This document shows positions 1 through 6,655 of a stretch of 9,633 bases of DNA, one piece after another. Each line of letters starts with the position of its first letter. The stretch's first letter is position 1. Made by a program: the position numbers and the translations under genes. The DNA is taken from the NCBI GenBank assembly GCA_017853235.1, contig JAFMJX010000058.1, forward strand, positions 1-9,633, given 5' to 3'. Below the pieces are notes generated by a model that was not told where the DNA came from, made no database searches, and worked only from the letters and a program-made list of their open reading frames with translations. The stretch is from Chitinophagaceae bacterium. GTDB taxonomy: Bacteria; Bacteroidota; Bacteroidia; Chitinophagales; Chitinophagaceae.

Positions 1-1182
1 GGTGCTGACTTGTTTTATGGTGGTAACAAAACAAAATGGATCACTGCTGCTAAAACTATGAAGTTTAAAATGTTGATGCAAACACGTAAAGTGGATGCTA
101 CAGCTGCTGCTAAAATTCAAGCTTTAGTAACTGCAGGTGATTTAATTTTAACTGCAACAAACGATTTCAACTTCCAATACGGTTCTAACCGTACTACTCC
201 AGATAGCCGTCATCCTGATTATGGTGGAAACTATAATTCTTCAGGAAGTGTTGGTGAATACATGGCAGACTACTTTATGTGGGCTATTGCTTCTGAGAAA
301 TTAGGAACTGCTTGTGCATCCAATGGTTCTGGTGGTTGTGATATTAGTGGAACTAGTAAAACAACTAAAACTACCTTGGATCCAAGACAACGTTACTATT
401 TCTACAGACAAAACATCAACGCAGCAAACGTGAACTCTGTAACCTTATCTTGTAGCATTGAAGCACCTCCTGCTCATTATAAAGCAGGTGAGCCTTTCTG
501 TTACGTAGGTGCTGGATATTGGGGTCGTGATCATGGTGACAACTCTGGTACGCCTCCAGATGGTTCTTACAGAACTACATGGGGTATTTACCCAGCTGGT
601 GGTGCCTTTGATGATGATGCAGCTGTAAAAGTAAGTTTGGAAATGGGTGGTAAAGGTGCAGGTATCTTACCAATCTGGAACTCAGAATTTACACACTTTA
701 AGTTAGCGGAAGCTGCTTTAACAGGTGTGATTACTGGTGGTGCCACTGCTGCAAGAGCGAGCTTAGCTACTGCATTAGCAAACAATATGGCTAAAGTAAC
801 TGGTTTCCCTGCTAAAGTAGGTGTTACACCTTCTGCAACATATGCTGCAAGTTCTGCTACAATTACAAATTACATCAACTTAGTTTTAGCACAATATGAT
901 GCTGCTGCTACAGATGCTGCTAAATTGGATATTGTTGGTAAAGAATTTTACTTAGCAACTTGGGGTAATGGATGGGAAGCATACAACAACTACCGTTTAA
1001 ATGGAACTCCTAAAAATTTACAAGGTGCTAAATATGCTGCCAATCCTGGATTCTTTATTCGCTCTTTCTTCTATCCATCAGTTTTTGTTAACAGAAACTT
1101 AAATGCGCCTACTCAAAGAGTTTTGGGTACTGCCGTTAATAAAGTATTCTGGGATAATAATCCTGATAATTTCATCAAATAA
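1..1182 (+). CDS. SusD/RagB-family outer-membrane nutrient-binding lipoprotein (SusD-like_2 type), 5' truncated
   Basis: The reading frame is open from base 1, so the true start lies upstream; 393 residues remain. SusD-family proteins are surface lipoproteins that cap a SusC TonB-dependent transporter and bind the glycan or peptide that is imported. The visible part starts at the GADLFYGGNKTKW motif, followed by a helix with KFKMLMQTRK, which is typical of the SusD-like_2 family. The middle has a GYWGRDHGD / PPDGSYRTTWGIYP segment often seen in Chitinophaga-type members, and the C-terminus has the Tyr/Asn/Phe-rich stretch ending in FWDNNPDNF. SusD proteins usually have about 500-550 residues, so roughly the first quarter, with signal peptide and lipobox, is missing. 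Four Cys lie in two local pairs (ACASNGSGGC, and one each side of the IEAPP stretch). A susC partner is expected just upstream, outside the window. The substrate cannot be read from the sequence. Confidence 0.9.
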   Translation, partial: GADLFYGGNKTKWITAAKTMKFKMLMQTRKVDATAAAKIQALVTAGDLILTATNDFNFQYGSNRTTPDSRHPDYGGNYNSSGSVGEYMADYFMWAIASEKLGTACASNGSGGCDISGTSKTTKTTLDPRQRYYFYRQNINAANVNSVTLSCSIEAPPAHYKAGEPFCYVGAGYWGRDHGDNSGTPPDGSYRTTWGIYPAGGAFDDDAAVKVSLEMGGKGAGILPIWNSEFTHFKLAEAALTGVITGGATAARASLATALANNMAKVTGFPAKVGVTPSATYAASSATITNYINLVLAQYDAAATDAAKLDIVGKEFYLATWGNGWEAYNNYRLNGTPKNLQGAKYAANPGFFIRSFFYPSVFVNRNLNAPTQRVLGTAVNKVFWDNNPDNFIK

Positions 1183-1196
1183 TAAATTTGACAACA

Positions 1197-2087
1197 ATGA
1201 AAAAAATATTAAATATCCTTTTAGTTGCTATCGCCTTTATGGTGGTTGGTACTTCTTGTCAAAAAGAAGGATTGGCCTTAGAAAAACCATTCGTCGATAT
1301 TAACTTCTTTGGCAAAGGAGCTTATATCACCCTTAATAAAACGGTGAATGTGAACTTCAACTATGCCGCCATCAGTACTTCTAAAGTATCTGTAATGGTT
1401 GACCCTTATAACAATGGGGTTAAAATCAAACAAGTTAAATTGTACGTTGTAAAAAGCGCTAATGCTGATCCTACTGCATGGAAATTAGTTAAAACTGTAG
1501 ATGTAAACGGTACTACCGAATTATCTGCTACGGGTGCTGAAGTAGCTACTGCTATTGGAACTCCGGCTGCTACCTTATTTGCGCCTGGTCAGTTTTATAC
1601 TTTCTATAACCAAGTGGTTACTGAAGACGGTAGAACATTTGACTTGTCAAATACATTAGGTGCATTAGAGAATGCATCTGGTTATAACGCTTGTTTCAGA
1701 TGGACTGCTTATGTAGTTTGTCCTTTTACTGGTGGTATGGCTGGTAAATACAAAGTAATTGCAGATGGTTGGGAAGATTGGCCTCTTGGAGCAATTGTGC
1801 CAGTTGCAGATGGTCCTGGTGCGAACCAAGTTGACTTAAGTGGTGTTTACCCTGGCGGTGGCTATGTAAAAAATAAATTGGTTGTGAATGTAGATCCTGC
1901 AACTGGAGCTGCATCTATTCCTCGTGTTGATTACGGTAGCTATTCTCCAACTGGTGCAGTATATTCTGCTGCAGCAGCTAATGCTGGTTATATCTTCTCT
2001 TGTACTGGATATATTGGATTAAAAATGGAACATTTCTACGGAACTTCTAGTTATGGTTTCTATTCTTTGATTCTTCAAAAGCAATAG
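1197..2087 (+). CDS. SusCD-associated lipoprotein of unknown fold
   Basis: 296 residues from ATG 1197. A TTG nine bases earlier is in frame, but the ATG gives a clean signal peptide: MKK, a hydrophobic core to about residue 18, then GTSC with Cys21 as the lipidation site. The mature part begins with an acidic/Lys stretch and then looks all-beta. Residues 30-150 resemble an Ig-like sandwich. Residues 165-296 form a second unit with an FRWTAYVVCPF start, a DGWEDWP motif (190-196), a GPGANQVDLSGVYPG turn, a VDPATG turn and a repeated aromatic/Gly C-terminus. Three mature Cys besides Cys21 (166, 175, 269). It follows the susD stop by 14 bases, so it is almost certainly in the same operon and likely sits on the cell surface as an accessory binding protein in the position of SusE/SusF. 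I do not recognise a named family; the function is inferred only from context and the lipobox. Confidence 0.85.
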   Translation: MKKILNILLVAIAFMVVGTSCQKEGLALEKPFVDINFFGKGAYITLNKTVNVNFNYAAISTSKVSVMVDPYNNGVKIKQVKLYVVKSANADPTAWKLVKTVDVNGTTELSATGAEVATAIGTPAATLFAPGQFYTFYNQVVTEDGRTFDLSNTLGALENASGYNACFRWTAYVVCPFTGGMAGKYKVIADGWEDWPLGAIVPVADGPGANQVDLSGVYPGGGYVKNKLVVNVDPATGAASIPRVDYGSYSPTGAVYSAAAANAGYIFSCTGYIGLKMEHFYGTSSYGFYSLILQKQ

Positions 2088-2120
2088 TTTGATTGTTCTT
2101 TTTAGAACAACTCAATATAA

Positions 2121-2155
2121 AAAAAGACCCACCGAATTTTCGGTGGGTCTTTTTT
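2121..2155. terminator. Bidirectional intrinsic terminator between susD operon and rng
   Basis: Perfect GC-rich stem GACCCACCG (2126-2134) / CGGTGGGTC (2141-2149) with loop AATTTT, which can extend by two A-T pairs. It is flanked by an A run on the left and a T run on the right, so it works as a rho-independent terminator on both strands. It closes the susD operon 34 bases after the lipoprotein stop. It also lies about 100 bases past the stop of the convergent rng gene. Confidence 0.93.
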
Positions 2156-2257
2156 TATGCTCTTTTTTAAGGTTAGCTTTTAAATAATTTGACATTCTTA
2201 TTAAGCGAATTACCACAAAGGGTAATACCATCGCAATGCTAGCTAATTTAAATAAGT

Positions 2258-3838
2258 TTAGGCGTAAATTTTTATTTCCTCTAAGTGTTCATCTAAAAAC
2301 TTATATTCTACTAAATGGCTCATATTGGAGGCCTGTGATTTCAGCTTTATTTTATACCTCTTTCTCCAGGTCTTTATAATGCTATTAAAGATGCCCTTAG
2401 TGAGGTGCGAATGAATGATGGGATGAACTACTATTTGTAAATTTTTATGCCCGTGGGTGGCTAAATAAGCCAATTTTTTCTCCATCTCATCTTCTAATAG
2501 CAAAGTGGATGTAATTTTTCCCGTGCCTGTACATGCTGGACAGTCTTCGGAAGTATTAATATTTACTTCGGGACGAATTCTTTGGCGGGTTGCTTGCAAT
2601 AAACCAAATTTAGAAATAGGTAAAACCGAATGCCTTGCACGATCGGATTTCATAAACCCTTCTAAAGCCTCTTGCACTTTGCGTCTATTTTCGGGCAATT
2701 TCATATCAATGAAGTCAATTACTATGATGCCCCCAATATCTCTTAATCTTAATTGTCTAGCGATTTCCTCAGCCGCTTCCATATTGGTTTGCAAAGCATT
2801 TTCCTCTTGATTATTAGAAACACTTTTAAATCCGGAGTTCACATCAATTACATGCAAAGCTTCGGTGTGTTCGATAATTAAATAAGCACCACTCGGCAAG
2901 TTGACTGTTTTTCCAAAAGAAGATTTCACTTGCTTGGTTATGCCATATTGATCAAAAATGGCTTGATCTCCATTGTATAAACTTAAAATACTTGCTTTGC
3001 CTGGAGCAATTCGTTGCAAGTAACTTAATGTAAGATCATATATCTTTTTATCGTTTACTACGATTTTATTAAAATCTTCATTGAGTAGGTCCCTAAGAAT
3101 ACTAGTTGTTTTACTTTCTTCATTCATGATGCGTGCAGGAGGTAGGGCGCCTTTTAAATTGGATTGAATATTTTTCCAATTTGCTTCAAGAGTAAGTAAA
3201 TCCTCGTGAAGTTCGGCCGTGCTTTTACCTTCGGCAGCAGTGCGCACAATGACTCCAAAATTCTTGGGTCTCACACCTTCAATTATTTTTTGTAATCGCT
3301 TGCGTTCCTCACCGGAATGAATTTTTTTACTTACGGCAACTATTTCATTAAATGGAGTTAATACAACAAAACGTCCGGCTAAGGAAATTTCACAACTTAA
3401 ACGCGGGCCTTTAGCTGCGATGGGCTCTTTTAAAATTTGAACCAATACATTGGGTTTGCCATTTAAAACTTCACTTATTTTGCCTGTTTTAACAATTTCA
3501 GGAGCTGTTTGAAAATGTGCAAAATCAAAACTGTTGTCATTGTCATTCATCGCTAATTGCGTGAATTTAATGATGGATTTTGCATAGGGGCTTAAGTCGG
3601 TATAATGCAAGAACGCATCTTTTTCAAAACCAACGTCCACGAAAGCGGCATTTAATCCAGGGATAATTTTTTTGACTTTCCCTAAATACAAATCTCCAAC
3701 GGACCAACGTGCGTCCATTTTTTCATTATGTATTTCTACTAACTTTTTTTCTTCTAACAAGGCAATCTCTACCCCATCGGAAGAACTATTAATTATTAAA
3801 TCTTTGTTCACTGATAGCAACTTTTTTAAAGCACGCAT
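2258..3838 (-). CDS. rng: Ribonuclease G (RNase E/G family endoribonuclease)
   Basis: 526 residues; single-strand endoribonuclease for rRNA 5' maturation and mRNA decay in the cytoplasm. An S1-type RNA-binding domain starts near residue 47 (VGDLYLGKVKKIIPGLNAAFVDVG) and carries a polar insert around residues 95-112. The RNase E/G catalytic core follows, with the two Mg-binding aspartates in HVIDVNSG (Asp332) and IVIDFIDM (Asp375), equivalent to E. coli RNase E Asp303 and Asp346. The zinc-link cysteines are in EDCPACTGTG (Cys433, Cys436). The long C-terminal scaffold of RNase E is absent, so RNase G is the right name. The ATG at 3838 gives nine residues before the usual family start (x-N-K-D-L-I-I-N). 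A GTG at 3811 would fit the family start better; the choice is open. A terminator hairpin upstream (3955-3986) implies its own promoter in 3839-3950, where I see no clear element. Confidence 0.95.
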   Translation of the reverse strand: MRALKKLLSVNKDLIINSSSDGVEIALLEEKKLVEIHNEKMDARWSVGDLYLGKVKKIIPGLNAAFVDVGFEKDAFLHYTDLSPYAKSIIKFTQLAMNDNDNSFDFAHFQTAPEIVKTGKISEVLNGKPNVLVQILKEPIAAKGPRLSCEISLAGRFVVLTPFNEIVAVSKKIHSGEERKRLQKIIEGVRPKNFGVIVRTAAEGKSTAELHEDLLTLEANWKNIQSNLKGALPPARIMNEESKTTSILRDLLNEDFNKIVVNDKKIYDLTLSYLQRIAPGKASILSLYNGDQAIFDQYGITKQVKSSFGKTVNLPSGAYLIIEHTEALHVIDVNSGFKSVSNNQEENALQTNMEAAEEIARQLRLRDIGGIIVIDFIDMKLPENRRKVQEALEGFMKSDRARHSVLPISKFGLLQATRQRIRPEVNINTSEDCPACTGTGKITSTLLLEDEMEKKLAYLATHGHKNLQIVVHPIIHSHLTKGIFNSIIKTWRKRYKIKLKSQASNMSHLVEYKFLDEHLEEIKIYA

Positions 3839-3949
3839 AGCGCATTAACACGCATGTTTTGCTTTATTATTTTTTGAAACACGACCACTTTACAAAGGAA
3901 GGAAAAGGTAAAGTAAAGTTGCTAAGTAGATAAGTGGTGTGTGATTTTA

Positions 3950-3987
3950 AAAAATGCAAGCGTATTTTTATGAAAATACGCTTGCAT
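3950..3987 (-). terminator. Intrinsic terminator after the 31-residue ribosomal-type gene
   Basis: A perfect 14-bp stem, TGCAAGCGTATTTT (3955-3968) with AAAATACGCTTGCA (3973-3986), and a 4-base loop. Read on the minus strand the stem is followed at once by six T residues, but on the plus strand there is no T run. It therefore ends transcription of the HU-TPR-small-protein unit, 11 bases past the small gene's stop, and separates that unit from rng. Confidence 0.85.
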
Positions 3988-3997
3988 AGAAAAGGAA

Positions 3998-4093
3998 TTA
4001 TTTATTCTTTTTCTTATGTCTGTTTTTTCTTAAACGTTTCTTTCTTTTGTGCGTCGCAATTTTATGACGTTTTCTCTTTTTACCACAAGGCAT
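3998..4093 (-). CDS. 31-residue basic AURKAIP1/COX24-domain protein, mS38/bS22-like ribosomal protein
   Basis: A short gene that a length cutoff misses. ATG at 4093, TAA at 3998-4000. The product begins MPCGKKRKRHKIATHKRKKR and ends LRKNRHKKKNK: 18 of 31 residues are Lys or Arg, with three His, one Cys and no acidic residue. This matches the tiny Bacteroidota protein named AURKAIP1/COX24 domain-containing protein, related to mitochondrial ribosomal protein mS38 and to actinobacterial bS22, which are arginine/lysine-rich peptides of the small subunit near the decoding region. That family assignment is from recall of conserved sequence; the ribosomal role is inferred from homologues. It starts 27 bases after the TPR gene and is followed by a perfect terminator hairpin, so it looks like the last gene of the HU-TPR operon. 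No Shine-Dalgarno sequence precedes it. A 76-codon plus-strand frame over the same bases is a shadow. Confidence 0.88.
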   Translation of the reverse strand: MPCGKKRKRHKIATHKRKKRLRKNRHKKKNK

Positions 4094-4120
4094 GTCCGAT
4101 AATTTTGTTGTTATATAATA

Positions 4121-4966
4121 TTATTTCTTTAATTGTTGTATTCTTTTGTCAATCGCATCATTGAGTCCTGGAATATTCATTTGGTTTGCTTTTTTAGCTT
4201 TTTGATAATATTCCAAAGCAAGATCCATTTGATTGGTGAGTTCATAACATTCTGCAACGCTAATGAGAGCTTCTATGTTATTGGGTTGATCTTTCAGTAT
4301 GATTAAAAAGCGTTCGATGGCTTTTTGGTTTTGTCCTGATTTTTTACCTCCCAATGCTAATATCATTTGACCGTAAATATTATGTGGATTTTTGTCCACT
4401 ACTTCCTTAATCTTTAAAATGCCTTGCATAGGGTTATCGGAAATATTTCCAAACAAAAAGCAGGCACCTAAATTGATTTTAGCTGAATCATTATTAGGAT
4501 TCATAATCAATGCTTTATCTAAAAGAACTTTTGCATTTCCAGCGATCCATTTAAGAAAGGCGGGAGGTGCTTCCGGGTTGGTTAAATTATCAACCAACTG
4601 TTGGGCTGCAAAAGTGAGGCTTTTTTCAGAATTTTCCAACAAAGCAGCGCTGTATGTATAATATAAATAAGGACCCAGCTTTTGTGCGGAATCGGCCCAA
4701 AAGCGACCAAGTTTGGTTAATACGGCAATACTATCTTTAGGTGTTTTGGAGCTATTGAATTGATTTTCAATGCTTAATAAAGTTAATTTTTGTTCAGGGG
4801 TAAGGCCTACTTTAGCACTTTCAATAACGCTAACGGACGTAACTTCTTGATTATCAGTAGTAGTAGTGGATGCAGATTCTGTGACTTTATGCCTAGGTGC
4901 TAAAAAATAGAGCACACTAAATAAAGCTATAGCAATGACAACAACAATAATTTGAGGCTTCTTCAA
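4121..4966 (-). CDS. Membrane-anchored TPR protein
   Basis: 281 residues with a TTG start at 4966. An in-frame TGA lies only three codons upstream and the next in-frame Met is about 155 residues in, so TTG is forced. Residues 1-4 are KK-rich, 5-23 form one hydrophobic segment (IIVVVIAIALFSVLYFLA), and there is no lipobox Cys, so it is a signal anchor with the rest probably in the periplasm. A low-complexity Thr/Ser linker (31-48) leads to helical repeats. Residues about 137-272 read as tetratricopeptide repeats (ALIMNPNNDSAKINLGACF, VVDKNPHNIYGQMILA, ILKDQPNNIEALISVAECY, ALEYYQKAKKAN). These usually mediate protein-protein contacts; the partner is unknown. It sits 26 bases after the HU gene and 27 bases before the small ribosomal-type gene on the same strand. 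Confidence 0.85.
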   Translation of the reverse strand: MKKPQIIVVVIAIALFSVLYFLAPRHKVTESASTTTTDNQEVTSVSVIESAKVGLTPEQKLTLLSIENQFNSSKTPKDSIAVLTKLGRFWADSAQKLGPYLYYTYSAALLENSEKSLTFAAQQLVDNLTNPEAPPAFLKWIAGNAKVLLDKALIMNPNNDSAKINLGACFLFGNISDNPMQGILKIKEVVDKNPHNIYGQMILALGGKKSGQNQKAIERFLIILKDQPNNIEALISVAECYELTNQMDLALEYYQKAKKANQMNIPGLNDAIDKRIQQLKK

Positions 4967-4983
4967 TGTAAATCAGTTTCCGG

Positions 4984-4991
4984 CAAAGGTA
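4984..4991 (-). promoter_or_regulatory. Possible Bacteroidota -7 promoter element for the TPR gene
   Basis: The minus strand reads TACCTTTG, an exact match to the Bacteroidota -7 consensus TAnnTTTG, located just past the HU stop codon and 17 bases before the TTG start of the TPR gene. No TTTG-like -33 element is found at the usual 19-21 base spacing, so it may be weak or a chance match, with the gene mainly read through from HU. Confidence 0.3.
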
Positions 4992-4992
4992 G

Positions 4993-5277
4993 TTACTTAC
5001 GTTTGCTTTTTACGTCGTTTACAAATTCTTTTGCTGGTTTGAAAGCAGGAATAAAATGTTCAGGAATTTCAACCGCAATATTCTTTTTAATATTACGACC
5101 AATTTTAGCCGCTCTTTTTTTAGTAATAAAGCTGCCAAAGCCACGTATATAAATGTTTTGGCCGTTTGACAAGCTTTCTTTTACTTCCTTAAACATTGTT
5201 TCCAAAGTAACAAGAACATCTACTTTAGGTATTCCAGTTTTTTCAGAAATTTGATTAATGAGATCAGATTTTCTCAT
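4993..5277 (-). CDS. HU/IHF-family nucleoid DNA-binding protein
   Basis: 94 residues from ATG 5277, normal length for the family. It begins with the dimerising helices (MRKSDLINQISEKTGIPK), then the beta core RGFGSF (45-50), then the DNA-embracing arm from about 52 to 75, and the closing IPEHFIPAFKPAKEF (71-85) with a lysine-rich tail. HU proteins bend DNA and organise the nucleoid as dimers. At the arm tip the usual Arg-Asn-Pro is Arg61-Asn62-Ile63, so the proline that intercalates between base pairs in classical HU/IHF is missing; related Bacteroidota proteins with a RNI arm are familiar to me. It is the first gene of the minus-strand unit and divergent from mutY across a very AT-rich region. 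Which HU paralogue it is cannot be decided here. Confidence 0.95.
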   Translation of the reverse strand: MRKSDLINQISEKTGIPKVDVLVTLETMFKEVKESLSNGQNIYIRGFGSFITKKRAAKIGRNIKKNIAVEIPEHFIPAFKPAKEFVNDVKSKRK

Positions 5278-5301
5278 GAAGTTTGGTTTTAGGTTCAGTA
5301 T

Positions 5302-5332
5302 TAAAAATAAATTAAATTTTACCTAATTACAA
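5302..5332 (-). promoter_or_regulatory. Candidate promoter for the HU gene
   Basis: On the minus strand GTTG (TTG at 5330-5332) is followed after 20 bases by TATTTTTA (5302-5309), a seven-of-eight match to TAnnTTTG. This is the Bacteroidota -33/-7 arrangement with normal spacing and would start transcription near 5295, about 20 bases before the ATG. In such AT-rich DNA partial matches occur by chance, so it is only a candidate. Confidence 0.35.
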
Positions 5333-5373
5333 CTATATCCTAATATTTTTATACATTTTTAGCCATTATTTTA

Positions 5374-5450
5374 GCTGAATATACATTTATTTTATTTATA
5401 TATAAAATTATATGAATATGTAATAATCCATTTCGTTCCTAATATTCAGC
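5374..5450. repeat. 9-base inverted repeat in the HU-mutY divergent region
   Basis: GCTGAATAT at 5374-5382 and its exact complement ATATTCAGC at 5442-5450, 59 bases apart, with a self-complementary TTTATATATAAA near the middle. The spacing and symmetric position suggest a bent-DNA or protein-binding arrangement, not a transcript hairpin. It may also be chance. Confidence 0.35.
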
Positions 5451-5484
5451 CAACTAAGCCGAATTTTTAGCATTTTTGTGGCCT

Positions 5485-6588
5485 ATGGCCACTTTCTTTA
5501 CCCAAAAGCTTCTTTATTGGAATGATACCGATAATGATCGTCCTATGCCTTGGAAGGGGGAGAAAGACCCCTATAAAATATGGTTAAGTGAGATTATTTT
5601 ACAACAAACCAGGGTAGAACAGGGTTGGAGCTATTACGAAAAATTTATAAAAGCGTTTCCTACGGTGTATGATTTGGCCAAAGCAAAGGAGCAAAAGGTT
5701 TTTAAATTATGGGAGGGATTGGGATATTATAATCGTTGTAAAAATTTATTGTATACCGCAAAGGAAATTGTACAACTGCACAACGGAGTTTTTCCATCCA
5801 ACTATGATGCACTTTTGAAATTAAAAGGAGTGGGTCCTTATACTGCAGCTGCGATTGCTTCTTTTGCATTTGATCTACCTTATGCAGTGGTGGACGGAAA
5901 TGTATTTAGGGTATTTGCTCGATTTTATGGAATTCATACACCCACCGATTGTAGAGAGGGGTTAGCGGTTTTTAATGAGGTTGCTCAAAAAAATTTAGAG
6001 CTTCGACAACCAGGTTTATATAATCAAGCATTAATGGATTTTGGCGCGACAGTATGCAAACCTTTGGTTCCTAATTGTGCACGCTGTCCACTTCAATCCA
6101 AATGCGTTGCATATAGTCAAGGAATTGTGAATCAATTACCTATCAAATTAAAAAGTATACAACGTAAGAAAAGACAATTTGATTTTTTCTGTTTTCAATA
6201 TCAAAAAACCTGGTGGGTTCAAAAGCGAGGAGCTGGAGATATTTGGCAAAACTTATTTCAATTTTACTTGGTAGAAAATACCAGTATGCGCCCTATGACA
6301 GAATCGTATTTGAAACATATTTTGGTACAACAATTAGGAATGACAAAAAATCATTTTGATTTAGGTGATATGAGTGCCATCCAAAAAAGTACCTCGCCTG
6401 TATTTCGTCAAACCCTTACCCATCAGCTTTTGCAGGCGCGATTTGTTTTAGTAAAACTCAAACAAAAACCAACATTATTGAATCAGGGTACTTGGGTCAC
6501 TGCATCCACTTTTAAAAAATTAGCATTTCCTAAAATGATCAACGAGTTTTTTTTAACACAATTTAAGCTATGGGGTCACTCAGAATAG
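5485..6588 (+). CDS. mutY: Adenine DNA glycosylase MutY
   Basis: 367 residues from ATG 5485; an in-frame TTG at 5476 adds only three residues and is less likely. MutY removes adenine mispaired with 8-oxoguanine in base-excision repair. Seen: the LSEIILQQTRV motif with catalytic Glu36, the helix-hairpin-helix LKGVGPYTA (113-121), catalytic Asp137 in VVDGNVFRV, and a 4Fe-4S cluster loop with Cys191, 198, 201 and 207 in the exact C-x6-C-x2-C-x5-C spacing. The C-terminal half (about 225-367) is the NUDIX-like domain that recognises 8-oxoguanine, with the LTHQLLQARF signature (His313). All key residues are present, so it should be active. It is divergent from the HU gene and 67 bases upstream of gldE. 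No ssb gene lies between mutY and gldE, where several flavobacteria have one as far as I recall. Confidence 0.97.
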   Translation: MATFFTQKLLYWNDTDNDRPMPWKGEKDPYKIWLSEIILQQTRVEQGWSYYEKFIKAFPTVYDLAKAKEQKVFKLWEGLGYYNRCKNLLYTAKEIVQLHNGVFPSNYDALLKLKGVGPYTAAAIASFAFDLPYAVVDGNVFRVFARFYGIHTPTDCREGLAVFNEVAQKNLELRQPGLYNQALMDFGATVCKPLVPNCARCPLQSKCVAYSQGIVNQLPIKLKSIQRKKRQFDFFCFQYQKTWWVQKRGAGDIWQNLFQFYLVENTSMRPMTESYLKHILVQQLGMTKNHFDLGDMSAIQKSTSPVFRQTLTHQLLQARFVLVKLKQKPTLLNQGTWVTASTFKKLAFPKMINEFFLTQFKLWGHSE

Positions 6589-6602
6589 TTTAACAGCTAT
6601 AA

Positions 6603-6635
6603 TTTGGATATAACCCTAAAATATTACTAACTTTC
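6603..6635 (+). promoter_or_regulatory. Candidate promoter for gldE-gldD
   Basis: TTTG at 6603-6606, a 21-base spacer, then TAACTTTC at 6628-6635, seven of eight matches to TAnnTTTG. This fits the Bacteroidota -33/-7 layout and would begin the transcript around 6640, giving a leader of about 15 bases before the TTG start of gldE. Confidence 0.4.
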
Positions 6636-6655
6636 CATAAATAAATAATTTACAA

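Larger units (their letters stand above)
5278..5484. other. AT-rich divergent intergenic region between HU gene and mutY
   Basis: About 200 bases without a credible gene, strongly AT-rich, that must hold the promoters of both divergent units. It contains a 12-base perfect palindrome TTTATATATAAA (5395-5406) inside a pair of 9-base inverted repeats (5374-5382 and 5442-5450). No Shine-Dalgarno sequence precedes either start codon. Confidence 0.6.

Noticed and set aside
1726..1914. 62-codon minus-strand frame rich in Gln, His and Leu
   Set aside because: Shadow of the repetitive codon pattern in the lipoprotein gene; low complexity.
2209..2226. Small inverted repeat ATTACC/GGTAAT downstream of rng
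   Set aside because: Only a 6-bp AT-rich stem with no T run on either side; the strong hairpin at 2121-2155 explains termination.
2505..2810. 101-codon plus-strand open frame
   Set aside because: Lies entirely antisense within the catalytic domain of rng, whose motifs are intact; no recognisable features.
3934..4164. 76-codon plus-strand open frame
   Set aside because: It runs antisense over the terminator hairpin, the conserved 31-residue basic gene and the end of the TPR gene; its translation is a low-complexity Phe/Ser/Ile string.
4952..5152. 66-codon plus-strand frame over the HU gene
   Set aside because: Antisense to a clearly conserved HU-family gene.
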